Notes: a model not told the origin generated them from the letters alone. Numbered from the stretch's first letter, positions 1 to 8,281 are shown. The stretch: DNA of 20,329 nt from Allobosea sp. (GCA_021732895.1 JAKFWE010000106.1:1-20329); one strand, 5' to 3'. Numbers and translations are program-made.

Positions 1-1081
1 GGCCAAGGCCGGGCTGGCTCCGGAATTCGCGCTGGGCGCGAAGGACGCCTCCGCGCTCATCAACGGCTCGACGGTCTCGCTGGCGCTGGCCGTGCTGGCG
101 AGCGAGGACGCGAAGCGGCTGGTCAAGGCGGCCGACGTCGCGATGGCGCTGTCGCTGGAGGCGATGCGCGGCGAGCTTGCCGCCTTCGACCCGCGCATCC
201 ATGCCGCGAGGCCTCATCCAGGCCAGGCGCTGGTCGCGCGCAACATTCGCAAGCTGACGCAGGGCTCGCTGCGCTGCTCCGCCTCGGCCCGCGAGACGGT
301 CTATCCCGACGAGATCGGCCGCACGCCCGGCAAGCCGCCGGCTCCGCGCGTGCAGGACGTCTATTCGCTGCGCTGCGCCCCGCAGGTCCACGGCCCGGCC
401 CGCGAGGCGCTCGACTATGTTTCCCGCATCGTCGCCACCGAGACCAATTCCGCGACGGACAACCCGCTGATCTTCCCCGATGGCGGCGGTTACGCGGTGA
501 TTTCCGGCGGCCATTTCCACGGCCAGTATCTCGCCCAGACCATGGACCTGCTCGCCATCGCGATGACCGATCTCGGCTCGATCTGCGAGCGCCGGCTGGC
601 GCGCCTGATCGACCCGACGCTGAGCTACGGCCTGCCGCGCAACCTGCTCGCCGGCAAGCGGGGGCTCAACACCGGCTTCGCCACGGTGCAGTGCTCGATG
701 TCGGCGCTGGTGATGGAGAACCGCACGCTGTCCTCGCCGGCCTCGGTCGACTCGATACCCGGCAAGTCCAACGCCGAGGACCACGTCGCCAATTCGACCT
801 GGGCCGGCCGCAAGGCCCGCACCGTGGTCGAAAACGTCGAGATGATCATCGCGGCGGAAATGCTGATGGCCTGTCAGGCGCTGACGCTGATCGCAGGCGT
901 CGCGAAGGACCATCCGCTCGGCGCCGGCACGCAGGCCGCGCTCGATGCCTTGCGCGAGACGATCCCGCCCGCGCTCGACGGCGACCGCTGGTATGCGGCG
1001 GAGATGAACCAGGCGACGGCGCTGGTGCGCTCGGGGGCGATCGTCGCGGCGGTCGAGGCCGCGGTCGGCGGGCTGGAGTGA
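1..1081 (+). CDS. Histidine/aromatic amino acid ammonia-lyase family protein, 3' part
   Basis: This is the C-terminal part of a PAL/HAL-family lyase, which removes ammonia from an aromatic amino acid such as histidine (to urocanate) using an MIO prosthetic group. The frame is open from base 2, so the gene begins outside the window and the MIO-forming Ala-Ser-Gly loop cannot be inspected. What is visible follows the family closely: ALINGST near the start, RPHPGQ, RVQDVYSLRC, ATDNPLIF, a SGGHFHGQ block, ERRLARLID, and SPASVDSIPGKSNAEDHV. Several positions differ from well-known HutH proteins (PRNLL where PPFL is usual, NAEDHVA where NQEDHVS is usual), and no other hut gene lies beside it, so histidine as substrate is uncertain. 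It converges on the M20 hydrolase with only 13 bp between the stop codons. The family assignment is firm; the substrate is not. Confidence 0.9.
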   Translation, partial: AKAGLAPEFALGAKDASALINGSTVSLALAVLASEDAKRLVKAADVAMALSLEAMRGELAAFDPRIHAARPHPGQALVARNIRKLTQGSLRCSASARETVYPDEIGRTPGKPPAPRVQDVYSLRCAPQVHGPAREALDYVSRIVATETNSATDNPLIFPDGGGYAVISGGHFHGQYLAQTMDLLAIAMTDLGSICERRLARLIDPTLSYGLPRNLLAGKRGLNTGFATVQCSMSALVMENRTLSSPASVDSIPGKSNAEDHVANSTWAGRKARTVVENVEMIIAAEMLMACQALTLIAGVAKDHPLGAGTQAALDALRETIPPALDGDRWYAAEMNQATALVRSGAIVAAVEAAVGGLE

Positions 1082-1094
1082 CGCGCGCCGGCTC

Positions 1095-2354
1095 TCACGC
1101 CTCCTGCCGCGCCAGCTCCAGCACCGTTTCGAGCAGGACGCGGATGGCGATTCCGGCGTCGGCCTCGGTCATGTTCTCCAGCGGCGAATGGCTGACGCCC
1201 TTCTCGCAGCGCACGAACAGCATCGCCGAGGGGCACAGCTTCGCCATCGCCATCGCGTCATGCCCCGCGCCCGAGGGCAACCGCCTGGCGCCGAGGTTGG
1301 AGCCCGTGCGGGCGATGCCGGCGGCAAGCGCCGCCTGAAGAGGTTCGGCCATCGGCGTCGCCTCGTCCTGCGAGTAGGGCGTGATCGACAGCGCCACGCC
1401 GCGCCGCGCCGCGATCTCGCCGAAGCACTCGCCGATCTGACGGTCCATCTCGGCCAGCGTCGCATTGTGCGGCGAGCGGAAGTCGATGGTGAAATCCACC
1501 GCGCCGGGCACGACATTGGTCGCGCCGGGATCGGGCTGGAAGACGCCGACGGTGCCGACCGCCTGCTCGTGCCCGGCCGCGATCGCCTCGAGCGCCAGCG
1601 CCATTTCGGCCGCCGCCGCGAGCGCGTCCCTGCGCAGGCGCATCGGCACCGTGCCGGCGTGGCCGGCCTCCCCGGTCACGCGAACGCGGGCGCGCTTCTG
1701 GGCGTTGATCGCCGTGACGATGCCGACCGCCTCGTTCTCCGTCTCCAGCACAGGCCCCTGCTCGATATGCACTTCGAGATAGGCGCGGATGGAATCCGGC
1801 TTGCGCGCCAGCGCGGCGATTCCGGCGGGATCGCCGCCGAAAGCGACCAGCGCGTCGCGCAGCACGACGCCGTCCGAATCGCGTGAATCGAGCCAGGCGG
1901 GATCGTAGCGGCCGACCAGCGCCGAGGAGGTCGAGAGCGACGTCGGAAAGCGCACGGTCTCCTCGTCGCCGAAGGCGATCACCTCCAGCGCGAAGGGCAG
2001 GGCGATCCCGGCGTCGCGCAGCGCCTGCGCCACCAGGACGCCGGCGACGACGCCGAGATTGCCGTCGAAGCGCCCGCCATCCTTCACCGTGTCGATATGC
2101 GAGCCGATCATCACCGCGGGCAGGCCGGGCGTCGGTCCCTCGCGCCGGCCCTGCACCGAACCGGCCGCGTCGATGAAGGCGGACAGGCCCGCGACCTCCA
2201 TCGCGCCCCTGGTCCACTCGGCCGCCTGCCGGTGCGCCGGCGAGAGATAGAGCCGCGTCAGCTTCCCCGGTTCGTCGGTGAAGCGATTGAGGCCGTCGAG
2301 CGCCGCGAAGGCGCGGGCGCCGAGAACGGCGGCGGAGGGGAGCGTCTGTGTCAT
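1095..2354 (-). CDS. M20-family Zn-dependent amidohydrolase (allantoate amidohydrolase / N-carbamoyl-L-amino acid hydrolase type)
   Basis: A 419-residue cytoplasmic metallohydrolase of the amidase, hydantoinase/carbamoylase group, which cleaves ureido or carbamoyl amides and releases ammonia and CO2 from compounds such as allantoate or N-carbamoyl amino acids. The two-metal site is readable: GSHIDTV with H86 and D88, RFDG with D97, the FGDEE pair at E131-E132, H196 in LEVHIEQG, and the C-terminal SHSPLEN histidine. The dimerisation-domain motif GHAGTVPM and the late GAGHDA motif are also present. Length is normal for the family (about 410-420). The start is ATG at 2354; no strong ribosome binding site precedes it. 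Family members differ in substrate by few residues, so allantoate, ureidoglycine, beta-ureidopropionate or N-carbamoyl amino acids all remain possible. No other allantoin or hydantoin gene lies in the window to decide this. Confidence 0.88.
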   Translation of the reverse strand: MTQTLPSAAVLGARAFAALDGLNRFTDEPGKLTRLYLSPAHRQAAEWTRGAMEVAGLSAFIDAAGSVQGRREGPTPGLPAVMIGSHIDTVKDGGRFDGNLGVVAGVLVAQALRDAGIALPFALEVIAFGDEETVRFPTSLSTSSALVGRYDPAWLDSRDSDGVVLRDALVAFGGDPAGIAALARKPDSIRAYLEVHIEQGPVLETENEAVGIVTAINAQKRARVRVTGEAGHAGTVPMRLRRDALAAAAEMALALEAIAAGHEQAVGTVGVFQPDPGATNVVPGAVDFTIDFRSPHNATLAEMDRQIGECFGEIAARRGVALSITPYSQDEATPMAEPLQAALAAGIARTGSNLGARRLPSGAGHDAMAMAKLCPSAMLFVRCEKGVSHSPLENMTEADAGIAIRVLLETVLELARQEA

Positions 2355-2428
2355 GGCGGCAGTTTAGGCGGCGAGTGCGTGGGCTGGCCAGTAGGCCGAT
2401 CGGGAAACGCGTTTTGCGGCGGCCACGC

Positions 2429-3175
2429 TCAATACGTCGCCCGCCCGCCCGAGAGGTCGAAGGCCGCGCCGGTCGTGAAGCTGTTCTCGGCCGACGCCAG
2501 AAAGGCCACCATCGCCGCGACCTCGTCTGGCGCCAGGAAGCGTCCGCGTGGAATCTTCGCCAGCATGTAGCCTATGTGCTCCTCGCTCATCTGGTCGAAG
2601 ATGCGGGTGCGGGCGGCGGCCGGCGTGATGCAGTTGACCGCGATGTCCTGCGTCGCCAGTTCCTTGCCGAGCGACTTGGTCAGGGCGATCACGGCGGCCT
2701 TCGAGGCCGAATAGGCCGAGGCGTTGGGGTTGCCCTCCTTGCCGGCGACCGAGGCGACGAGGACGAGCCGGCCGTAATTGCGCGCGATCATGCCGGGAAT
2801 GACGGCCTGGCAGCAATGCAGCGTGCCATCGACATTGATCCGCATGATCCTGGCCCACTCGTCGAGCGGGTATTCCCACGTCCTGAGATTCGGCCCGGCT
2901 ATGCCGGCGCTGGTGACGAGAATGTCGATGCTGCCGAGCCGGGCTTCCAGCGCGTCACTGGCGGCCCTGACGGCGGCGGCGTCGGTGACGTCGACGCCGA
3001 GACCGGTCGCGCCCTGGCCGATCTCGCCTGCGGCGCTGGCCGCGAGATCGCCGTCGAGATCCCAGATCGCGACCTGGGCGCCGCTGGCGGCGAAACGCGC
3101 CGCGACGGCGCGGCCGATGCCCTGCGCGCCGCCGGTGACGATGGCGACGCGGCCATTGAGATCGATCTGGTTCAT
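2429..3175 (-). CDS. SDR-family NAD(P)-dependent oxidoreductase
   Basis: A classical short-chain dehydrogenase/reductase of 248 residues, a soluble Rossmann-fold enzyme that interconverts an alcohol and a carbonyl. The cofactor loop TGGAQGIG lies about 15 residues in. An acidic residue after beta-2 (WDLDGD) suggests NAD(H) preference. The catalytic tetrad is complete: Asn in MRINVDG, Ser in LVLVASVAG, and Tyr/Lys in AYSASK. The usual NNAG structural motif reads TSAG here, a tolerated but less common variant. The start chosen is ATG at 3175 (MNQIDLNGR), which matches the family N-terminus and has AGGA about 12 bases upstream. An ATG four codons earlier, at 3187, has AGGA directly abutting it. 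It lies 74 bp upstream of the M20 hydrolase on the same strand, so co-transcription is possible. The substrate cannot be told from sequence. Confidence 0.88.
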   Translation of the reverse strand: MNQIDLNGRVAIVTGGAQGIGRAVAARFAASGAQVAIWDLDGDLAASAAGEIGQGATGLGVDVTDAAAVRAASDALEARLGSIDILVTSAGIAGPNLRTWEYPLDEWARIMRINVDGTLHCCQAVIPGMIARNYGRLVLVASVAGKEGNPNASAYSASKAAVIALTKSLGKELATQDIAVNCITPAAARTRIFDQMSEEHIGYMLAKIPRGRFLAPDEVAAMVAFLASAENSFTTGAAFDLSGGRATY

Positions 3176-3260
3176 GGCGGGGCGCATTCCTGACGAGCCG
3201 GGTCGCGCAGGCTAGTGCAGCCCGCCCGAAACGCCAACGCAGGAGAGCGGCCTTGTCGCC

Positions 3261-4112
3261 TCAACCCTCGTTCAGGGACCAGTCATAGGCGTAGCCGCCG
3301 ATGCGCACCGGCCCGTCGAGCGCTTTGGCCTGCGCGCCGGTGGCGTAGCGCCGCCAATGCGCCAGCAGGGCGGCCTCGTTGCCGAAATCGGCGGCGAACC
3401 AGGAATAGATCCGCGAGGCGGTGATGCTCCCGTCAGCGACGCTCACGCCGCGCGGGTGGTTGACATAGGCGCCGGCCCCGCGCTCCAGCATCGCCTCCAG
3501 GCTCGCGCCCGTGAAGGCCTGGCGCGGCAGGTCCGGGCAGCCGATGGAGGCGCAGTTGACCGCATAGTGAACGCGCGGATCGCGCCAGATCTTGCGCAGG
3601 ATCTCGTGCTCGACATCGTCGAGCGAAAGCGCGACGCCCTCGACGCTCAGAAGTTTCGCCCGCCATGGCCCGCTGCCGAAAAGCGATCCGCCGAGATTGA
3701 TGTCCTTGATCGAGGCGACGGGATGGCGCTCCAGCACCAGCGCGATGGTGCGGGCGTTGTAGAGATTGGCCCAGAAGGCGAACTGGTCGCGGCGCGCCAG
3801 CGCCGTGACCCGAACCTGCGCGAGCATGGCGAGATAGGCCGCCAGCGGCTCGCGCGCCTCGGCCTTCCAGCGGGCGTAGGCGACGCCCATGACGCCGTCG
3901 CGGCGCGGCCGGAGATAGGCCGACAGCAGCTTCGTCCAGGGCGAATGATCGGGCGCGGCGGCCGCGCCGGAGGCGGCGAAGCGCTCGGCCAGCGACGCCG
4001 CCATCAGCGGCGAGGGCATTGAAAGGGCGGCCGCGCCGAGGCCTGTCGCGGCGAGTCCCTTGGAAAAGGCGCGGCGGCTGAACCGCCGCCTGTGAGGTCC
4101 GGTCTGTTCCAT
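3261..4112 (-). CDS. DUF547 domain protein with twin-arginine signal
   Basis: A 283-residue protein with a DUF547 (PF04784) domain of unknown biochemical role. The N-terminus carries a clear Tat signal: SRRAFSK, then a hydrophobic Ala/Gly/Leu stretch ending in an MAAS-like cleavage region, so it is probably folded in the cytoplasm and exported to the periplasm. Family motifs are FWANLYNARTIALVLERHP in the middle and NCASIGCPDLP further on, with two conserved cysteines in the second. The frame stays open 69 codons upstream of the chosen ATG, but that stretch overlaps glsA and is Arg/Ser/Gly-rich. The Tat signal begins only at ATG 4112, which decides the start. It is 104 bp downstream of glsA on the same strand. 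A thiol or redox role is sometimes guessed from the cysteines, but nothing here proves it. Confidence 0.85.
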   Translation of the reverse strand: MEQTGPHRRRFSRRAFSKGLAATGLGAAALSMPSPLMAASLAERFAASGAAAAPDHSPWTKLLSAYLRPRRDGVMGVAYARWKAEAREPLAAYLAMLAQVRVTALARRDQFAFWANLYNARTIALVLERHPVASIKDINLGGSLFGSGPWRAKLLSVEGVALSLDDVEHEILRKIWRDPRVHYAVNCASIGCPDLPRQAFTGASLEAMLERGAGAYVNHPRGVSVADGSITASRIYSWFAADFGNEAALLAHWRRYATGAQAKALDGPVRIGGYAYDWSLNEG

Positions 4113-4216
4113 GCACAGGATTTCGCCGATCGCGCTGCTCACCGCAAATCGCGATGGCGCGATCCCGACGTCGTCACTCGGAGAATCCGATGCGGAGGAG
4201 CGCGACCCAGAGCGGC

Positions 4217-5149
4217 TCAATCCGCGCCGAAGACCGACCATCCGGTCGCCTCCGCGATCCGCTCCAGCGCCAGCGTTCCCAGTTGCGAATTGCCGTTCTC
4301 GTTCAGGCCCGGGGACCACACCGCGATCGCCGCCTTGCCCGGGGCGATCGCCAGGATGGCGCCGCCGACGCCCGATTTCCCCGGCAGGCCGACCCTGAAG
4401 GCGAAATCGCCGGAGGCGTCATAGTGCCCGCATGTCAGCATCAGCGCGTTGATCCGGCGCGCCCGCTGCGGCGAGATCAGGCGTGGCCCGCCGGGCTCGA
4501 TGCGCCCGCCATGCATCAGATAGCGCCCGGCCATGGCGAGTTGGCGGCAGCTCATGGCGATGGCGCATTGATGGAAGTAGACGCCGAGCGTGCGCTCGGG
4601 CGGGTGCTTCAGATTGCCGAACGCCTTCATGTAATTGGCCAGCGCGACATTGCGGAAGCCGGTTTCCTGCTCGGCCCGCGCCACCGCCTCGTCGATCGCG
4701 ATCGTCTCGTCATCGGCCATATGCCGCACGAAACGCAGCAATTCGCCGATCGCAACGCGCGGTTCGTGACCAGCGAGGTTGACGTCGGCGACGACGAGCG
4801 CGCCGGCGTTGACGAAGGGGTTGCGCGGAATGCCCTGTTCTCTCTCGAGCTGGACGATCGAATTGAAGGCCGTCCCCGAGGGCTCGCGCCCGACGCGTAG
4901 CCACAGCGCCTCGCCAATCTTGCCGAGCGCCTGCGTCAGGGCGAAAACTTTCGAGACGCTCTGGATCGAGAAGGGTTCGTCGCAGTCTCCCGCCGTGTGG
5001 ACCGCACCATCCGCCGTGACGATGCAGAGCCCGAACCGCAAAGGGTCGATTTCGGCCAGCGGCGGAATATAGGTCGCCACCGCGCCGCGATCCTCGATCT
5101 GCGCCATCTGCTCCGTGACGGACCGCACGAGTAGCGCCAGATCCGTCAT
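4217..5149 (-). CDS. glsA: Glutaminase A
   Basis: A 310-residue serine-dependent glutaminase of the beta-lactamase-like fold, hydrolysing L-glutamine to glutamate and ammonia in the cytoplasm. The catalytic SxxK motif is at S64-V-S-K67 inside EPFSIQSVSKVF. Other family blocks are PSGTAFNS, GIPRNPFVNAGAL, the Tyr/Asn-rich NYMKAFGNL, a long ACQ-type helix read here as HQCAIAMSCRQLA, LMLTCGHYDASGDFA, and the C-terminal GKSGVGGAI and WSPGLNENGNS. Length is standard for GlsA (about 305-310). The ATG start at 5149 has a G-rich run just upstream. It is divergent from the exported 176-residue protein across 136 bp. In enterobacteria such enzymes support acid resistance by making ammonia; that role here would be inference. 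Confidence 0.95.
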   Translation of the reverse strand: MTDLALLVRSVTEQMAQIEDRGAVATYIPPLAEIDPLRFGLCIVTADGAVHTAGDCDEPFSIQSVSKVFALTQALGKIGEALWLRVGREPSGTAFNSIVQLEREQGIPRNPFVNAGALVVADVNLAGHEPRVAIGELLRFVRHMADDETIAIDEAVARAEQETGFRNVALANYMKAFGNLKHPPERTLGVYFHQCAIAMSCRQLAMAGRYLMHGGRIEPGGPRLISPQRARRINALMLTCGHYDASGDFAFRVGLPGKSGVGGAILAIAPGKAAIAVWSPGLNENGNSQLGTLALERIAEATGWSVFGAD

Positions 5150-5285
5150 TCCCGCGTCCCCCCGCCGCCTCAGGCCGGCAGCAAGCCCAAGCCGCCGGGC
5201 ATGGTCAAGCGGCGATGGCCTGAAACGGCTTGCGCAGCGCTCGGATGGCGGCGATCCTGTCGGCGTCGTTCGGGGAGCCAGCGCG

Positions 5286-5816
5286 ATGCGTCCAACCTTC
5301 GGCCTGACCGCGTTTTCGATGCTCGCCTGTGTCCAGACGGTCTTCCTGGAGGCCGCCGCCGCACGACCGCTCGAGCGCGAGCTGCCGCGCGGGAGACAGG
5401 CCTGCTGGGAGCGCAGCTACGACGCCGCCCATCTCGCCGCCCATCCGCTCCAGAAGGTCGCCCGGGTGCGCCTGCTGCATCTGCCCGGCTCGTGGCGGGA
5501 GCAGCCCTACGGCTTCTATGTGCAGCTTTCCTTCAAGCTTCGCGGCTCCAGAAGCGACAAGGCCTTCGACTACCAGCTCGGCGGCTTCTGCAAGGCTGCG
5601 GGGAACGGGCTGCGCTGCACGCCGCAATGGGACGCCGGAGCCTGGCGGCTCTCGTCGGCCCCGGGCGGCGCGCTGGATGTCGGAAATGACGGTCTCGTCG
5701 CCAATCCGGACCCCTATGACGCCGAGGAGATCGCCGATGACGCCGTCAGGATTCCGGCCAAACCCGATGACGGCGTCTGGCGGCTGACGCCCGCGCGCGG
5801 CCGATGCGAGCTGTGA
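5286..5816 (+). CDS. Small exported protein of unknown function
   Basis: I do not recognise a named family. The protein has 176 residues. It starts with a short basic end and a hydrophobic run ending near EAAAARP, a typical Sec signal peptide with AxA cleavage. The mature part has four cysteines (in QACWE, GGFCK, GLRCT and the terminal GRCEL), enough for two disulfides in the periplasm, and alternates short hydrophobic and charged stretches as a beta-rich domain would. The frame is open further upstream, but ATG 5286 is supported by GGGGAG eight bases ahead and by the signal peptide beginning exactly there. It is divergent from glsA and converges on the FMN reductase, with a 9-bp gap between stops. 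Good codon-position bias and the signal peptide make it a real gene; function is unknown. Confidence 0.75.
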   Translation: MRPTFGLTAFSMLACVQTVFLEAAAARPLERELPRGRQACWERSYDAAHLAAHPLQKVARVRLLHLPGSWREQPYGFYVQLSFKLRGSRSDKAFDYQLGGFCKAAGNGLRCTPQWDAGAWRLSSAPGGALDVGNDGLVANPDPYDAEEIADDAVRIPAKPDDGVWRLTPARGRCEL

Positions 5817-5825
5817 CCGGCAGGC

Positions 5826-6401
5826 TCAGCTGGCGGCGGCCTGCCCCGCCACCTTGACGAGCCGCGCCACCAGCGCGTCGAGAAAGCCGCCCGTGCGGGC
5901 GTCGAGCAACTCGCCATCCTCGCCGAAGGCCTTGTCCGCGAGGCCCACGGCGACCATTTCCGGGATCAGCATCGCGCCGAAGCCGAGTTCGAGCACGGTG
6001 CGCAACTGCGTCAGGCTGCGATAGCCTCCGAGATGGCCCGGCGACGCGCCGCCGAGCGCCACCACCTTGCCGGCGAGTCCCGACGCGGGCGCGCCGGGTT
6101 TGGCCGTGCTCGCCCAGTCGAGCGCGTTCTTCAGGGCCGGGGTGTAGCCGGCGTTGTATTCCGGGCTGGCGATGAAGAGGCCGTGATGGGCGTCGAACAG
6201 GGCGCGCAGTTCGGTCGCCTTGGCCGGCGTGGCGCCGAAGGCGGTGGCGTCGACCAGCGGCAGCGTGTAGTCGGCCAGCGTGATCTGCGTCACCTGCGCG
6301 CCCGCCGCCGCGAGCTTTCTGGCGGCGAGCGTGGCGAGGCGGGTGTTCAGCGAACCCTCGCGGGTCGAGCCGGAGAAGACGAGGATTTTCGGCGCTGGCA
6401 T
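5826..6401 (-). CDS. NADPH-dependent FMN reductase family protein
   Basis: A 191-residue flavodoxin-like enzyme that uses NAD(P)H to reduce FMN or, in related proteins, quinones, azo dyes or chromate. The phosphate-binding loop FSGSTREGSLN lies near the N-terminus, and the second FMN contact is SPEYNAGYTPALKNALDW, the family hallmark. The region GGASPGHLGGYRSLTQLR matches the third flavin-contacting loop. The frame is open 45 codons upstream, but that leader is basic and unlike the family. ATG 6401 (MPAPKILVFSGS) fits the usual start and has AGGA about 13 bases upstream. It is cytoplasmic, with no signal. It is 131 bp downstream of pmtA on the same strand and probably independent of it. The exact acceptor cannot be read from the sequence. 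Confidence 0.9.
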   Translation of the reverse strand: MPAPKILVFSGSTREGSLNTRLATLAARKLAAAGAQVTQITLADYTLPLVDATAFGATPAKATELRALFDAHHGLFIASPEYNAGYTPALKNALDWASTAKPGAPASGLAGKVVALGGASPGHLGGYRSLTQLRTVLELGFGAMLIPEMVAVGLADKAFGEDGELLDARTGGFLDALVARLVKVAGQAAAS

Positions 6402-6532
6402 GGCGGTCTCATTGTCCTGGGAAACGTGTCGGCTGGGAATGGCCGACCGCATTATCCGAAAGCAATGACCGCGCCATATGACATTTTCGTTGGCGGGGAG
6501 GCGTTTGCGGAGCGGCGCTCGCGGCGCGGACC

Positions 6533-7327
6533 TCAACCGGCCTTGCGGTAGACCCAGACGCGCGCCGGCGGAATGTTGCGCAGCACCCAGTCGGACACGC
6601 TCGCCGTCAGGCCGGAGCCCTTGCGCGGCACGGGCGAGATCACCGAATAGGTGAACTGGATCAGCGGCGCGCCCTCGGCCAGCAGCGAGAACGCATCCTT
6701 TGCGAGCGCGCTGCGCCTCGCCGGCGGCTGGTTGAACAGCGGCAGGCTAGAGACCACCGCGCTCGCCTTGTCGTCGAGATGGCCGGCGAGAGTCGTCGAG
6801 AGCGCATAGGCGTCCCCTTCGACCACCGTCGCCCGGGGGAAGCGCTTGCGCAGCAGCGTGCAGAATTCCGGGCTGTACTCCACCAGGATCAGGCGGGCTT
6901 CGTCGATCCCGCGCGCGATCAGCGCCTCCGTCACCGGGCCCGTGCCCGGGCCGATCTCGATGACCTTGCCGGCGCGGGCGGGGTCAACCTGCGCCGCCAT
7001 CGCCCTGGCGAGGAAAGGGCCGGACGGCGTGACCGAGCCGGTGCGGCCGGGATCGTCGATCCAGGATTTGATGAAGCGCGCCTCGTCGCCCAGTTTGGCC
7101 TTCGCGGCGCTGACCCTGGTCTTGAGTTTGCCCGCCGTGTTGCGGACCTCGTCCTCGACCTTGTAGCGCACGGCCGCCGCCTTCAGGCGCGCCTGCGCGA
7201 CGCTGTCGACGAACTCGGCGGCGCTGACGCGGACCTCGCCCTCGATCCGCGCCGCGACGCTGGACTGGCCGAGCCGCAGGGCTAGCGTCCCGCCACGCTG
7301 AGGCCGGGTAGGGGTGGGGTGGGACAT
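6533..7327 (-). CDS. pmtA: PmtA-type phospholipid N-methyltransferase with N-terminal helical extension
   Basis: A 264-residue SAM-dependent methyltransferase resembling the Rhizobium/Rhodobacter PmtA group, which methylates phosphatidylethanolamine stepwise toward phosphatidylcholine at the inner membrane. The core starts near residue 85 with FIKSWIDDPGRTGSVTPSG. Motif I follows (EIGPGTGPVTEAL, about 124-136), then the acidic VEYSPEFC strand end, VEGDAY, a SSLPLFNQP motif IV, QFTYSVISPVP and the terminal NIPPARVWVYR, all typical of PmtA. Residues 20-85 are an extra charged, Ala/Lys/Glu-rich helical segment not found in the usual roughly 200-residue enzyme. ATG 7327 is chosen because GAGG lies five bases upstream; an earlier ATG at 7390 lacks support. 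Methylation of another lipid or of ornithine lipids cannot be excluded. Confidence 0.82.
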   Translation of the reverse strand: MSHPTPTRPQRGGTLALRLGQSSVAARIEGEVRVSAAEFVDSVAQARLKAAAVRYKVEDEVRNTAGKLKTRVSAAKAKLGDEARFIKSWIDDPGRTGSVTPSGPFLARAMAAQVDPARAGKVIEIGPGTGPVTEALIARGIDEARLILVEYSPEFCTLLRKRFPRATVVEGDAYALSTTLAGHLDDKASAVVSSLPLFNQPPARRSALAKDAFSLLAEGAPLIQFTYSVISPVPRKGSGLTASVSDWVLRNIPPARVWVYRKAG

Positions 7328-7448
7328 GCAACCTCGACTGACGGCCAGACGCGCGCCAATGATGACGGAATGATGACGATAGGCGCGCAACGTTCCGCGT
7401 CAAGAGCGCGTCCGCGAAGACCCGCGGGTCGTGGAGGGCCTTCAGAGC

Positions 7449-8204
7449 CTAGATCAGGGGGCGTGGATCCCGTTCCTGCTCGTAGACGGAAGCCATGCGC
7501 GCGGTCAGCCGTGGATTGAGCAGGGTCAGCCGACCGTCCGTCAGCGTGAACATCCCGGCGCGCCGCAGACGAGACCAGGTCTTGCTGGTGTGAACCAGCG
7601 AAAGACCCAGCGCATCGGCCATCTGCTGGCGCGAAAGCGGAAACTCGAAGCTGTTGCCGCTGACCAGCCCCAGCGCATCGGCCCGGCGATAGAGCGAGAT
7701 CAGCAGCGCGGCGATCCGCTCGCTGGCGTTGCGCTGGCCGACCGATGTCAGGTTCTCGTCGATCAGGCCCTCCTCCCGCGAGCCGAGCCAGGCGACCTCG
7801 TAGGCGAGGCTCGGCATGCGCACGAACAGGTCCCAGATACGCTTGCGCGGAAACACGCAGAGTTCGACATCGGTCAAGGCCTCGATCCCGTGCTGGGCGG
7901 CGCTGAGCAGCGACGCCTGCAGGCCGACGAGGTCGCCCGGCAACAGGAAGTTCAGGATCTGGCGGCGCCCGTCCGGCAGCGACTTGTAGCGAAAGGCCCA
8001 GCCGGAAAAGAGAGTGTAGAGCTCGGCGTCCTCCTGCGTCGGATGGATGATGTCCGAGCCGGCCGGCAGGCGCCGGTGGTCGATCTTCATCGTCTGGATG
8101 AAGCGGACTTCGTCATCGCTCTTGTCCTTGAACGCCGGCTTCAGCCGCAGCGGACAGGCCAGGCATGGCGCCCCCTGGCGGTTCGATGGAATGTTACCCG
8201 TCAT
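7449..8204 (-). CDS. Crp/Fnr-family transcriptional regulator with partial FNR cysteine set
   Basis: A 251-residue regulator: a cyclic-nucleotide-binding-like beta-roll (about 30-125), the long dimer helix (about 130-165), and a C-terminal winged helix-turn-helix (about 188-214) with the recognition region MADALGLSLVHTSKTWSRLRRAG. An N-terminal CLAC motif gives C14 and C17, and C116 lies in the beta-roll. These match E. coli FNR C20, C23 and C122 with a constant offset of six. The position matching C29 is proline 23, so a standard four-cysteine [4Fe-4S] site is not complete. The chosen ATG (8204) puts the CLAC motif where it belongs; an ATG 11 codons earlier (8237) is possible. It is divergent from the first ABC gene, with 209 bp shared between them, so it may control that locus. 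The effector is unknown. Confidence 0.88.
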   Translation of the reverse strand: MTGNIPSNRQGAPCLACPLRLKPAFKDKSDDEVRFIQTMKIDHRRLPAGSDIIHPTQEDAELYTLFSGWAFRYKSLPDGRRQILNFLLPGDLVGLQASLLSAAQHGIEALTDVELCVFPRKRIWDLFVRMPSLAYEVAWLGSREEGLIDENLTSVGQRNASERIAALLISLYRRADALGLVSGNSFEFPLSRQQMADALGLSLVHTSKTWSRLRRAGMFTLTDGRLTLLNPRLTARMASVYEQERDPRPLI

Positions 8205-8281
8205 CGTCGCGTGTTTTCCGCATCTGCCGCGCAGCATGGCTGAGAACCGGATGGCAATTCAATCGCAAACCATCGGCCGTC

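Noticed and set aside
1258..2217. 319-codon second minus-strand frame inside the M20 hydrolase
   Set aside because: It is a frame-shifted reading of the same DNA; Arg makes up a large share of its residues and no motif is present.
7304..7322. GGGTAGGGGTG-type sequence at the start of pmtA, sharing an 11-mer with the repeat near 18876
   Set aside because: It has no palindromic arms and lies in coding sequence; low-complexity G-rich DNA explains the match.
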